Shown here: piece after piece, positions 37,419-50,141 of the stretch
How positions within the stretch are numbered: position 1 is the stretch's first letter
Layout of the letters: the number at the start of each line of letters is the position of its first letter
From: Evernia prunastri
Lineage: Eukaryota > Ascomycota > Lecanoromycetes > Lecanorales > Parmeliaceae
Reading direction: 5' to 3'
DNA length: 64,000 bases
Assembly: GCA_003184365.1 (NCBI GenBank)
Contig: NKYR01000012.1
Coordinates: 124,001 to 188,000, forward strand
Program-made: the position numbers and the translations under genes
Notes under the pieces: model-generated
What the model saw: the letters and a program-made list of their open reading frames with translations, nothing else
Database searches by the model: none
What the model was told of the DNA's origin: nothing

Positions 37419-37736
37419 TCAACCTTTTCTATGCTCGAGCGTACTGGGATCGATCCGCAGCGACAGACTTGCTTTCGCTATCGTCGAGTTGAAAACTGAA
37501 GTTCCACGCAGTGGCACTGGAGACTCGCCGTGTCGAACTCTAGAAAAGCTCAAGAGAAGCTCCAAAATCACCTCAGGAGGCGCGGTGGAACGTTCAGCAA
37601 TACGATAGGGTTGCGGCTGCAAGCACAAAATCCGAGGGCGTCTGATTTCTATGAAGCACTCAGGATTTACCAAGGTCTGCTCATATTGGTTGGGCCCGCC
37701 GCAGACACCACGGTACGTTGGCCTACGGCGGCCGAC

Positions 37737-38097
37737 TAGAGAGCGCTCTAAGAGCTCCTCCTTTGCGCAATCCTATTAGGAAAAAATGTCAGTGCGCGGA
37801 ACCTGTATGTGAGCTGGGGTAGCTGAGTGGTAGGTAAGTTGCTTCGACGGTACCTTGAGACCGAGATCTTTGGAGGCTTCGATATTGGCATCGCAATAGA
37901 AATAATTATTGACGATGTTCTGGTTTTCGCAAGCACAGGTCTGGAACGAAGGGTTTAGTTTGCAAGTTGCGCGAGGGGTGACGAGGTCTACTTGCGTTTG
38001 CTGCCTCGGAGCAGTCTTGTTGGATGCATGGGCAATGGATCTGGACGTTGGCCAGCGCCAAGGAGACAAGGGGGAGAATGCGGTAGAGGAACTTTAT
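37737..38097 (-). pseudogene. Broken gene for a CFEM-like cysteine-rich secreted protein
   Basis: The minus strand reads KFLYRILPLVSLALANVQIH, a signal peptide. It is followed by a cysteine pattern HCPC-QDC, then ATC-QTCAC and YFYC (to 37854). After a likely 81-nt intron (37773..37853) comes DCAKEELL. That gives eight cysteines, as in CFEM proteins of the fungal surface. Two lesions are visible. The expected start codon before KFL is ATA (38097-38095) with no in-frame ATG after the upstream stop. Between SEAANA and VDLVTPRATC the frame shifts by one base near 37993. Protein continues in frame past DCAKEELL, so the true 3' end is uncertain. Confidence 0.5.
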
Positions 38098-39387
38098 CTT
38101 TGCGGTTGTGAAAAGAAAGCTGGGATTGAATATTGTAAAAGGTGAAAAGGAACCTGTGAGTGAATAGTGTAGAGACTAGAAAGGTCGAGAGAAGAGTCTG
38201 GACCATAAGTCATGCATACATGAACGCTCGAAGTGATGATACCTTGGTGTCTGCAGGTTCATTGGCAGATTCATTGGATACTTGGCTGGCTGACGGAAGA
38301 TCTGGCTACTCGTAGACAGCCTGGTTCAAGATGTGAGCTCTTGCGTGCGGGGGAAGACCTCAAAAGCTCCACATCTTTTGGATGTAGTTTGCATCTTGTC
38401 GTGTCAGTGGCGTCCAACGCATCGTCGTCAAGATTTGGGATTTGTTGCGGACGAAGACCTTAAAATTTCGAAGTTCTGCCTGAATTTGTAAGTTGTACTA
38501 GCCAGTCGCTGTTTTCTGGCGTTGGAAAGGTCAACAAGTGCTTCTTTAAACCTTGATGGTGAATATACCCCTTGCATGTCAAGTCGGAAGTTACTGTTGC
38601 CTGCCGGCTTTGGATAAAGCGTGTTTTGCTTTTTAGAGGGGTTACTGATTCACCAGCACTCTTCACCACTCTTTGCAGCCGTGATCACCTCTTGATCATC
38701 GACCTATGCAACGATGAGAAAGGATGATGACAATTTTGCTCGCATTAGAACGGGGTCAGTTGAGACTTCGGCCCGTCCTTATCGACTCGCCTTGTCGGTT
38801 GAGTGCGGTGAGGTGCACACTATACGAGTCAATACAGAAGCAAGGACTCTGTATCCTTGTTAAAGTAACGCGCTTTTGAAGTGAAAGGTGCTATGGTGGA
38901 ACCACCGCTTCCAGTTCTCAGCGTCACGGTTAGGAATGTAACAAATAGACTAGTTATATATTGGACCGGGCGATTGCCAAGTAGTGACACGCCAAACTTG
39001 ATTCGCAGTGAAGCTTAGTAGATATCAAAGACGCCAAAAGTCACTGGTAGCAAGGGAAGAGGGTGAGAGTGATCTATGAATAAGCAGTGGAAGACCAAGC
39101 ATTGGAAGCAGACGCGAAGTCTGCGTACAGCCGAGTCTTGAAAAGCTGGGAATGAAGAAGAATGTTCGATGAAGCTGTGAAAAGCCGACAGTAGGTTTGA
39201 AGATTTGGTAAGCGCTAGAAACCCATCGTCCTGACACTTTGGAAACTGTCGTCAAGTCTGGAAGTAGTACACTGTCACTCTATAATTGACATCTCAAAGA
39301 TTCAAGGGTATCAACCGACCACCATAAACGCTGAAGCGCCTTATCCAAGTCGACCACCACTCGTAATAAACGCCAGCAGAAAATAGG
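38098..39387. other. Intergenic, no gene recognised
   Basis: Short frames only. The right end is the 3' flank of the phosphodiesterase gene. Confidence 0.4.
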
Positions 39388-41676
39388 TTATGAGGGAGCA
39401 TCACCTTGATCAAAGGAACCACTCTCTTGCTCAGCAGCACCCTTATGGTTTGCTTTCAAACTCGCAATAACCTTTTTCGCCCACTGTTGTGCAGCCTTCA
39501 TCTTCGCCTTAACGAGAGCCCAGAAATTGTTCAATTCTTCTTTGGCTTCTTCTGACTGTTCCTCATCTGTGAGCTGTCAGTTGGGCAAAAGACATCAAGC
39601 TGCTTGATCTAGGGAATACCTTCTACTGGTGCTGCGTCAACCGGAACATTGGTCTCGAGGGGATCAACGGGCGTTGTGATACTGGCAGATGCGAGTGAAA
39701 TGTCAATTTTAGAGGTTTCTGCAGCGAGATCCGGAGGATGATCGTCTTCTGTAGAAGTGTGCTTGTCGGAGTGAAGACCAATTGGCTTGAGCGGCAGGCG
39801 GAGTGTGCCGTTGTTAGGCTTCGGCTCAATTCCAAGTGAGTCGCACACAATATTATAGACCTCAGTATTTTCTGTGACTGTGTTAAATACTGTCTGAAAA
39901 ACTAAAGGCAGGCAACTGACGAAAGTTACCAAGCTTGCTATTGGGCTTATGCGGAAATGCCGGTCCCCGTGCAACGAAGATCGCACGCATCAATGGATGC
40001 TCATGATCATATCCGTGTAGGCCCCTGGGATTGTAAGTATCACCGTTCTCCTTTGCTTTCTTCACATCGAAATCTTCCTTGTGGACAATGGCCCAACCAG
40101 TATTTGGTATCACCCATAGAGGCGCAATACGGTCGTTGTTGGAGAAGTGATACCTTTCGGGCATGTTTTCTTTCATGTAAACCCCAAAATTGCCGCTGTT
40201 TTGAGACTCAACGAGTAAGCGATCATAGAGACCTCGGAGATCAATAGGATTCTTGGGACGTAAGCCGTACAAGGGCCAACCATCGATGTGCTCAACGAGG
40301 TCAAGGTCAATCAGGTCATCAAGTTGGATCAGACGATCTGTCGAGGTCGTAGCCATTCCATGATCGCTGACTACCATCACGTTGACAAGACTAGTGAGGT
40401 TCCTCTCCTCAAGCCCCAAGAAGAGATGATGCAACATCTCGTCTACGCTTGAAATAGTATCCCAAACCTCAGTACTGTTGGGTCCAAATTTATGCCCCAT
40501 ATGGTCAACATTTGGCACGTAAGCAGCTATAAATTGCGGTCGTAGCCGGGACACGAGCTCATTTTCGATGCTGGGGAGATCGAGTAGGTTGAGGATACGC
40601 TCAGTTTTTCGAGACAACACCTCACTTCCGTTGAACTTGTCCACATATGTAGCGCCATACTCCACTCCAGCCTCAGATCCAGGCCACATGTGTATCGCCG
40701 CTTTGACATTTTGCTTCTCCGCCGTCACCCATAGTGGTTCCCCTCCAGCCCACCATTTCGGTTGCATGCTTCTCGCTGGGTCCGTGTAGTGAAACTCCGC
40801 TTCTAGATCAGGGTCCCAGAAGGTATTGCCTACCACGCCATGGCTTTCGGGATGGAGACCTGTCACAAGGGTGTAATGATTGGGGAAAGTGACACTTGGG
40901 AAGCTAGGCTTCATATATTTTGGAGAGACGCCATCTGCTATGAATTGGTTCAAGGTCGGGGTGACGCCTCGGGTGAGGAAGTCAGCTCGGAAGCCATCGA
41001 GGGAGATGAGGATGGTTGTAGGCGCGAAGGTAGATGTGCCATTGGAAAGAAGGAACAGATGGGCTGGGCGAGAGCTCCGGGTGACTTTGTAGGCTCCAAA
41101 TGAGAGGGCGGCGAAGAGTGCTGCTATGGACAGAGCAATGAGGTGCCAAAAAGCCAACTTTCGTCGCTATGAGAGGGGTATCAGCTTTGTTGGAATATAA
41201 ATGCTCATGTCAAATACCTTCGTCGTGGAAGAATGAGCCAGATTCAGCTTGTCCAGCTCTGCGGAGCTAGATGAGGCCTGCGAACTTGTGTCATAAGTCT
41301 CACCTCCTTCCTCCATCTCATACAGGAGCTCGCCCTCTTCATCTTTTCCGCTACCCTTCCTCCCTATCCTAGTTTTATGTGATCGACGATGTCTGCGTCT
41401 ATTCTCATTGAGCTCAATCTTTGCTACCGTCTTATCTTTCCGTCTCCTGCCGAGGAAGCTTTTCGACGAGGTTTCCTGTGCACCTCCGGCTGCCAACAGC
41501 TTCTCCCTTTCTTCCTCTTCATCGAGCAGGCGGTGATCGTGTTCAGCCATTTCGGCGGAGTTGCGAGCATGCCGGGACGCTGGGTCATTCTTGAAGTCAG
41601 ACTCTGGGTCCGAGGATTCGCCTCTGTATCCGTCTTTCGGGTCCCTCTCTTGGAGTGTAGGCTTGTTCCTGGACAT
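39388..41676 (-). CDS. ENPP-type nucleotide pyrophosphatase/phosphodiesterase
   Basis: Exons are complement 41218..41676, 39930..41166, 39620..39877 and 39388..39566, giving 710 aa. All three introns are 51-53 nt with compatible phases. The first 153 residues are a charged cytoplasmic tail (DEEEEREKLLAAGG, RRRHRRSHKTRIG). One membrane helix (about 158-178) follows, making this a type II membrane protein. The catalytic domain has TILISLDGFRADFL (metal ligand D210) and SFPSVTFPNHYTLVTGLHPE with nucleophile T246. It also has NVDHMGHKFGP and VVSDHGM for the second metal site. It resembles yeast Npp1/Npp2, which hydrolyse nucleotide phosphodiesters outside the plasma membrane. The C-terminal extension is acidic and then helical. 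It appears intact. Confidence 0.9.
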
Positions 41677-42502
41677 TATACCTGGCTCGACTCAACGCAA
41701 CTAGGGATTGAGCCCACTGCTGTGAGATCACTGGTGAGATGTGATCTGTTTGTTTGATGACGGCGCAGATGACTAGACTGCGTCAAGTTCAGCCCGAGGT
41801 ACGCAAACCGTAATCGTAGTACGTGTCACTTTCAAACACCACTCTTCGTATCGCAAGATATCCGCGATGAGCTTGGGGGATTGAAATGAACAACTCCAAC
41901 TCGTATTCTGCTGCAGCGCACATGGGTCCAGCTTCACAATGCCAACCTAGGTAGGCAACAGGCCGGACGAGGGAGTCTCCCTTCCTGTTCGCCACAGCCC
42001 TAGCCCTAAGTAACTCCCATGCACTCTCTCGAGGTACTCTACCTTGGGCTATGTTTTAACCCAGAAAATGAATTCCTCCCTACGCTCTATCTCGGCCCAT
42101 TTGAATCTGCACTGATCAAGTTGATTGCGGTGGAAGCATTTAGTCCAAGTGTGTTTAAAAAAAGGACTCAAGCTGTTGCCAAGTACATGTACTCGTACCT
42201 GGACCGGGTGTCTGTGCCACGAGCTGAACATTTTAGCTGCGTGTCAAGCCTGAAACGTGAGTCAAGACCGACCCAATCAGAGATTCAATGCCACTTTTAT
42301 CATCAGATGAAAATCAAGGCACCATCTTACGCTCAATTTTTGTCTATATATTTGCATTCCGCCTCAGATGCACATCCAATCCCGTGTACCCTGATCTCTT
42401 TCCATCTTCAATCCTATTTGTCGCATCGCTGTGAACCCTCAATCTATCGGAGCATTTCTGCTCCTCTTTCCTTGTCGCTGCGTCAACCTGCGGACCACGA
42501 CA
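41677..42502. other. Divergent promoter region
   Basis: This interval lies between the start of the phosphodiesterase gene (minus) and the large NLR gene (plus). Long frames here lack motifs. It probably holds the promoters of both genes. Confidence 0.45.
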
Positions 42503-45500
42503 ATGCCTGTTGATCAAAAGATAAGGACAGAAGACAACGTTAAGCGTGGCAAGGTTTTTGCTTTGCCCGCGCAGCCAGATAACACATTGAGAAGGTACAC
42601 AGACGAGAGATATCGTCCTTCCATATCTAAAAATAAAGATCAAGGCAGTTTTCGCTTAGTCACAACCGACCAGTCAAACTTGGGTTTATGGGAGCAAGCA
42701 TGGGAGCAAGTGAAGGCTCAAGAGGAAGACTGGGAACATTGGCCCCAATTTTGCGGTGTCAAAGACTTGAAGACGAAGGATGTGGTGACAGAGGTGCACT
42801 CGTTCGCTCGAAGACGGCGTGACGAGGCAGAAAAGCACCAAGGACATGTATTTGGCACCAGCCTTACCTACCGCAGGTTGTGTAGTAAAGTTGCCACATG
42901 TGCAAAGAAATTTGAGGTCGTAGGGGACTTGGTCGTGCAGGCGGAGCCCGTCTATGCTGCTCTACCTTGGGTGACTACATCCGCTCTCAAGCATTCATTG
43001 TCTCTGGCTGATGTTCACGGGGAAAGACTCTTGTTAGGTTCGTCATTGAGGTACGTCCGACTAGCAGGATTCCGAAACCGATGTGCTAAGCAAACGTAGT
43101 GTGCCGTAGGCGAGAATGAGACGTGGGATAGTATGCTGGAGGGGACTGAAATTGTTACAACTCATATCTCCAAATATCCAGTGATCGAACAGCTTTATGC
43201 AAAGATGGAATCTGAATTATCAAGAGGGCTCCGGGACTCACTGTTAAAATTCTTCGTCCTCATTCTCACTTTCCAGATTCATACAATCAAATATTTTGAC
43301 CCTGATCATAAGGGCTCTCGGACCATTTCCGGAATGAATCCAGTCACGGCCGACAAGATCAAAAAGGAACTGCAGACAATCCAAACCGCCAAGGATCGAG
43401 TCGATAAAGACATCGTACTTGTGGACGCCGAGGTCACTAAACGTGGAATTGATAATCTCATAGAGGGACATGAGGGTCAGCAAGAGCAACTCGCAGCGAT
43501 AAAGGAGGGAATCAAGGCTTTGTCATTGGATCTGGACGGAGAGTTCTCAGAAGCTGAGCGTAATCAACAGGCACGCCACAAGGATCTTATTGAGATGTGG
43601 AAGGGGCCTCTCGACGAAATGAAGCACAACAGGGAGGTTGAGAGGGAGACGTATTACCTGGCCGCAGTGAGGAACTGGCTTTCCGCCGCTAATCCATGGG
43701 AGAACCACCAAACGGCCAAAGACCAGCGTCCGATGCGACTAGGAAAGTGGCTAGCGAATGAATTTGAGTTCAAGAGTTGGCAAACCTCGAGAAAATCATC
43801 GATACTTTGGCTGCATGGGTTTGCCGGCACCGGAAAGACTGGTCTCGTTTGCCGTGTCATCGAAGATTTGCGTCAAAATTTAGAGGACCAAGAGACGGGG
43901 CAAAATTCCCGTCGGCTCGCAATTTTCTACTGCTCCAACGACAAAGCCAAGAGTGGTCGCGAAGAAATATTCTCCAAGTCCGACCCTAAAGAAGCTCTTA
44001 GGAGTATTGTAAGCCAGCTCGCTACTACGAAGCAAGGCCGATATGTGGCACCCATTCTGAGGGAAAAATTCGATGCTTCTGGACTCGGCAGCGATGTACA
44101 GATGCCACTCGATTACTCCGACTGTGTTGAAATTCTTGTCCAGATCTCAAGATCTTCTCCTATTACTATCGTCCTTGACGCTTTCGACGAGTGCGACCAA
44201 GACAAGAGCCCAGCTTTGATTAAGCATCTCAAGGATATTATTCACCACTCTCCGGACCACGTAAAGATTTTTATCTCGACACGCTCTTTTCCCGCTATCG
44301 AAAATGAGTTGAAGGCAGATCCATCCATTGAAGTCACTGAAGAACGCAACAAGGATGACGTCTGCGAATTTATCGAAGCTACACTCGATAAGCGTGTCAA
44401 CGACAAAGAGCTTCTCAATAGCGTTGTCGAACCCGAGCTAACTCAATTAAGGCTAAAGGTCAGAGACACTCTTATCAGCCGCGCGCAAAATATGTTCCTC
44501 TACGCCAGCTTGCTCTTAAATCGATTGTGCGACAATACTCGTCACGACGATGCTGAGAGCATCAGTAAAAAGCTCGACGAGCTCCCGAGAAATTTAGTAG
44601 AGATGTACAACCGCATTATGGAAGAAATTCATAACGATAAAAACAACTCCCCACGCAGCTGCCGTCTGGCGCAGGATACGTTCAAGTGGCTGCTGTGTGC
44701 GCAAAATGCAGAAAGGCCATTGGAGTACCGGTCCCTACTTGAAGCTATTTCTCCGCCTGACCGCAAGGCCGATCTGGTTGAGATTCTGACTGCCTGTCGC
44801 ACCTTAGTCGTCAAAGAAGCGGAAACAATCAAGTTTGCGCACTATTCTGTTCGTGAGCATGTCGTACAGATGGTTGAATATAGCCCTAGTCAGTGCAACA
44901 TTGTCGTCACACGAAGCTGTCTAAGGATACTCAATACGTATTTTGGAGCGGATGCATCGACGAGAAATGAGCTTTCGGAACCCGAGAGGCTATTCGCAGA
45001 TTATGCTCTGCTCTACTGGCCATTACATTACGAAGGTATTGCCCAAAACGATCTGGTTGAACACCGTACTGCTATAAACGCCATGCTACGATCTTTCCTT
45101 CTCGTCAAAGGCGGTGGCCGTGAACATAAGTATAAGGTATACGAGGATTGGTTCCGCAACGCCCAGAAAATGGCTGAGCCATTGAAAGGCAGCAAGTACC
45201 GAGCGAAACTTAATGCTCTTCGAGCAGATCCTCCAAATCCGCTCTTCGCAGCTTGTGTCTTCGGGTTGGAAGACCTCATTGCGAGGTTTGGCCGTGAGTT
45301 GAATGGGCTGAATAGATATAACAAGGACGGACAGAATGCGCTATGCCTCGCTATTGAGAACAACAAACTGGAGACTGTAAAAGCGCTTCTGTCTAGGAGA
45401 TTTCCGGCCGATATCAACCTGCTCAATATATCTGCTGTGCAGCAGTTTGAAGATTGGAATCCCGCTGAACGGCCGAAAACTATTCTCTACGCTTCAGCAA

Positions 45501-48500
45501 TGCAGTGCGCGGCTGCGATAGGTAACTTGGAAATCGCGACGTTTCTCATCGAGCAGGGGGCGCATATTGATCTTGTTGCCGGGTATTTTGGGAGTCCTTT
45601 GCAGGCTGCATGTCTGATGGGGCATGGAGTAATTGCTGAGTTGTTGTTGAAAAAAGGGGCAGAACCAAATAGTCAAGGTGGATTTCACGGTATGTTCCCT
45701 CCGCAGGAGACTATCTTCTTCGTCCTTGCTGCTATCAGAGCTGTAAGACATGTATACAAGAAAGTCGCGAGAATGGTTATTATCCCAGAACCTTTCTTCG
45801 AACCCCCAAATTCTTTGTATAGTCACTCTGCTGATTCGAAGATGTACATTAGGAAATGCTCTACAAGCGGCTGCAGCGGGAGGCCACAGTGACATCATCA
45901 ATCTTTTGCTCGAAAACAAGCCCCCGGCGCTTGTCAGCACACCAGGGGGGCATTATGGCTCCGTACTTATGGCGGCTGTCTGCTCTGGTAGTAGTGATAC
46001 CGTCTCTCTACTTTTGGAGGAAGAAGCCGATCCGAATGTGAGACGTAAACTCTACGGAAGCCCTCTAGAAAAGGCTGTCAGCATGGGTCGAGCAGCCAAG
46101 AACGTCGTCGAGGTCCTGTTAGAATACGAAGCTGACGCTGATCTTTCTCCTACGAACAACGAGGTTCACATGATTCATCAGGCTGCCATGTATGGTATGG
46201 ACGACTTAGTAAACTACTGCCTTGACAAAGGATGCCAAATCGATATGATCACGACTAAGGGGCCGGAGTATAATCTACGGGCTCGACTCGGGTGCTTTCC
46301 ACATGAGATGACGCCGCTCGGATATGCCAGTGTCGAGGGCAATTTAGCCGTTGTGAAGATCTTGCTAGAACGTGGAGCTCCTTTCGAGGAGGATCGACCC
46401 CACTCTGCGCCGCTCTGGGCTGCGGCACTTCAAGGTCATGCTGACGTTGTTGACCTGCTGATCCGAAAATTCCGGAATATGCATAACGAAGAAGAGACTA
46501 TTGCATTCATGGATCATCTCCCGGACCCTGACGCTGGTGGACATTTCATATTGTTTGCTGCTGCTTCGTCTGGTAGTGCTGATGTGGTCAAAGTACTGCT
46601 TGATCACCACACCCCATACAGAAGCAATTGGTTTGGAGCGACCCCTTTACATGCCACCACTCGCTTCCAATGTGCAGCTGTCACCAAGATTTTGCTCGAC
46701 TATCACGAAAATGGAAAGATAGACGTTTGTCTCGACAAAACAAACGGACATGGCAATACGGCGCTGTTCCAGGCTTGTGCCGGTAATCAAGCAGACATTG
46801 CATCGCAATTGCTCGAGATAGGAGCAAACCCATTGATTCCCAACAACCAGAAAAGTACCACCCTTCATGTGGCCTGTCATCATGATAACCGCAAGCTCGT
46901 TGAGATGCTGATAAACAAGGCTTCCGAGAACTTGGACGATCAGCAGCTCCTCAAATATCTCGACTCACGCCATGAACCTACCGGCAATACAGCTTTGATG
47001 GACTGCGCCGACAGAAATAGATTGTCTTCTCTCATCGTTCTTCTAGACCGTGGAGCAGATCCTTTGATACGCAACAATGAGAACTTGACCGCCTTGCACT
47101 TTGCATGTCGCCAAGACAACACCTGTCTCGTTCAACGCTTGGTGGATAAGGCGTTGGAGAAGACCGACGAATCAGGCTTCCTGAATTTCATTAATCAACA
47201 GCCTTCCTCCCATATGACCGCTCTGATCGAGTGCGCCGCACATAACCGGCTGGAGGCGCTCAACCTTTTGTTAGAAAATAACGCAGACTATACTCTTCAT
47301 GGCCACTTCGGGAACAACCCACTACTTTGGGCGAGCGGAAAGGGGCACTACGCAATTGTAAAGGCACTCGTAGACCACGCTAAACGAAAAGAACGGGAGC
47401 GTTGTCCATTCAAGGACTTTCTCAATCACAAGAACAAAGACGGCAAAAATGCATTGTTTGAGCCCGCTAGGAATAAACATCTGGACGTTGTCAACCTGCT
47501 TCTTCATGAAGGGATTGACTGGTCAATCGTCAAAAAAGATGGCGTTACCGCTCTGCATTCTGCTAGCTGGCAAGGTAATCCGGAAGTGGTGTCTGCTCTG
47601 TGCGCGAAAGCATACGAGGCCGCAAGCCCTGAAGTCTTCAATGTATTTCTCAATCGCCGCAATTATGTAGGCAAGACTGCGCTTCTAGATGCAGCCGACA
47701 GGGGTCGGATCAGAATTGTCAAAGAGCTGGTGGAGAAGTACAATGCTGACTATTTAATCACTAATAACAAGGAATGTTCCGCCTTGAACCTGGCCTGTTG
47801 GTTCGGCCGCACAAAAGTGGTCTCATTCCTTTTGACATTCGCATCTAAGAACTTACCCAGGGAACGCTTTCTGGAATTCGTGAACCACTGCAACGCGTGG
47901 GGCAAGACAGCATTCATGGACGCCTCCGAAAGCAATCGACTAGACATCGTCAAGATCCTTCTAGAACCGCAATACGGAGTTGACTACCGCCTCCCCAACA
48001 ATGACTCCGTCACCCCTTTCCAAATGTCCAGCTGGCACGGTAACACGGAAGTAGCGGCCTGCATCCTGAAGACCGCATCCAACACCCTGCGCCCCGAGGA
48101 CCTCCGACTCTTCGTCAACCACCGCAACAAATGGGGCAAAACCACCCTCCTCGACGCCGCCGAGCGGAACAGACCGGACGCCATCGTCCAGCTCCTGGCC
48201 CACTCGGCCGACTACGCAATCGCCGACAACCACGCCTTCACCGCCCTCCACTACGCCGCCCACCGCAACCACCTCCCCGCCCTCCGCGCCCTCCTCGAGC
48301 GCGCCTCGGCCGACCACTCCGACCGCGGCGACAGATTCAAACGCTTCCTCAACCAGCAAAGCGACACCAACCGCGCCACGGCCCTCCGCGACGCCGTCTG
48401 CAGAAACCACGCCGATGCGGCCCACATTCTACTCGCGTACGGCCCCGCGTACGGGCCGGTCGATGGGAGGAAGCGCACGGTGCTGCACTATGCCGTCGCG

Positions 48501-48689
48501 AATCGGAACGGGCCGCTCGGGATTGCGCTGTTGGAGTTTGCGGCTAGGGATTCGGACAGGGAGGCTTTTCGACGGTTTGTGAATGCGAGGGATGAGGCGG
48601 GGGAGACGGCGTGGGAGGGGGCGAATCGGTTGGGCTTGCCAAGGTTGGTGCAGAGGTTGAAGGGTTGTGGGGTTTTGGAGGGGGCGTAA
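42503..48689 (+). CDS. Large NLR-like protein: DUF7708-like, NACHT, ankyrin (1972 aa)
   Basis: Exons are 42503..42970, 43027..43050 (24-nt micro-exon), 43100..45689 and 45853..48689. The introns are 56, 49 and 163 nt and all phases agree. The micro-exon completes a DUF7708-like block: AALPW, TLVRFVIE, CAVGENETWDSMLEGTEIV. NACHT follows, with Walker A LHGFAGTGKTGLV (about 402-414) and Walker B ITIVLDAFDECDQD (near 524). Ankyrin repeats run from about 877 to the end. From about 1324 they form eight 77-residue double repeats. Unlike the relics at 6 and 12 kb, the N terminus is not HeLo-like and no stop or frameshift was found. Relatives are cytoplasmic receptors for non-self recognition that oligomerise and trigger cell death or defence. 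The last 700 bp are markedly richer in G+C at codon position 3. Confidence 0.87.
46743..48660 (+). repeat. Ankyrin super-repeat, about 230-bp units, 8.5 copies
   Basis: Units begin near 46743, 46966, 47200, 47425, 47656, 47886, 48119 and 48353, with a half unit from 48586. Each unit encodes two ankyrins: a GKTALLDAAxRNRLDIVKLL type and an ADYxIxNNxxxTALHxASW type. They are separated by an acidic linker ending in a FLNHRNK-like motif. DNA-level identity between units is modest; the period is clear in protein. Confidence 0.8.
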
Positions 48690-50141
48690 GGGGGGCTGGG
48701 GGGGTGGGGTGATGGCTGTGATGTTGCTGGGGCATTTTGGGGCCGAGGGGGGAGACGGTAGAAGCTAGTTTGATCTGATCTGCTTGGATACACATGTGTT
48801 CATCATCGCCACGTCATTACGATCAGTAATGAGACAGTCAATTTTCCCCAGTCATAACTGCGTAGAGAGAAAGAAGGAGGGGTTCAAGTCCTCTACGAAC
48901 ATGGTCTACGGGTGCAGCCTTTGCCAGTCTCTAAAATATAAAAAATATGTCTTTTCCCTAGTCATGCTCTGTCAGGTGACCATGAGGCTATCCGATAACC
49001 GACCAAATCACATCCTCTAGGGGTTTGAACCGTTGTCGGTGTTGATATTGTCCAGCAGCTCCAGCATGAGAAGACGATTCTCTGGGCTACAATCAAGTAG
49101 CTTCGGGATACCCATTTAGCCAGACCCATTTACTCCCTTGACGTATAACAGCTGCCACTGGTGCCTACACTACACGTATCAATATGCACGTCCGTCTTCT
49201 CGAGGTAGACAGTGTCTTTCGATAATCCCATGTGTATGCAGTTTGAGCTGTGCCCTGCAAATTGCCAGAATTTATTTCGCGTCACCTCTCTCAGCGGGGC
49301 ACAGCAGTGGTGATAGAAAGTGCATAGTGAGTCTAGCTATGGGGCCATCAGCCATACTTATGGCTGATGGGGACAAGGAGTGGCTAGCTACATGAATGCA
49401 ATAATGATGGAATATGCATGGAATTCATGGAAGGCACTAGGCAAATAAGCAAACGCTGACAACCTCCCACAGTCTCCTCTCTGCAGACCGACCATGCCTT
49501 GCAAGAGTAGACGTATCCATACATCCCCTAGCCCTGGCCATGTATTTCTCCCACTCTTACTAATCAAGCTTGATAGTCTCGGAAGACACCACACTCACCA
49601 GCTATCTGCACGCCCAATAACTAGTTTCGAGCCTCAGTGCGATTGAGGTAGATCATCGATCGTCCGTTAAGCGACCACGAACTCGTATACCGCAGATCCA
49701 AGAGTGTCCAGTCGCATTGATATGGCGATAACACATTCGCTGACATACTTCGGGCCTGAGTACGAGTCAGTTCAAGAAAGCTTCCGATGCCTGTCGTAAT
49801 CAGATGCCGCCGTAGGCGTCGCTGAGGGCTAGGCCAGAGGCGACAGGAGGTCTTTGAGCTCACTTGACTACTGTAACCAGTAGCACAAGGTTCGTAGACA
49901 GCACCACGTACAGGGGGACATCATCGTCGCCCGCAAATCCTGAGGCAGTGATTATGAGCGATAGTCGTCATCACTGTGGCTTGGACCTGCAGCCTTGCAG
50001 TAGTAGCCTGCAGCCTTGCAACAGTAGCTGCAGTACGAGTAAGCAAGATTTTAAACCTCACGCCCCACTTTCATACTATCATCTTTCACAGGAGCCTTGT
50101 ACACCTACCCAGGTCCGAGACAGAAGGAATCTTCCATAAAC
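48690..50141. other. Intergenic between NLR and pseudokinase genes
   Basis: No gene was recognised. The interval contains the promoter and leader of the gene at 50142, including a 21-bp tandem repeat at 49986. Both flanking genes point the same way. Confidence 0.45.
49986..50027 (+). repeat. 21-bp tandem repeat upstream of the pseudokinase gene
   Basis: CCTGCAGCCTTGCAGTAGTAG is followed directly by CCTGCAGCCTTGCAACAGTAG, with two differences. It lies about 115 bp before the ATG at 50142, in promoter or leader DNA. A regulatory role is possible but untested. Confidence 0.6.

Noticed and set aside
37811..37835. TAGCTGAGTGGTAGG resembles a tRNA A box
   Set aside because: No matching B box or cloverleaf follows, and it lies in the predicted intron of the cysteine-rich protein relic.
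48131..48547. Long Arg/Pro-rich frame inside the NLR gene
   Set aside because: It is an out-of-frame shadow caused by the high third-position G+C of the ankyrin repeats; the composition is unnatural for a protein.
48885..48905. GGTTCAAGTCC resembles a tRNA B box
   Set aside because: No A box or acceptor-stem pairing could be found upstream.
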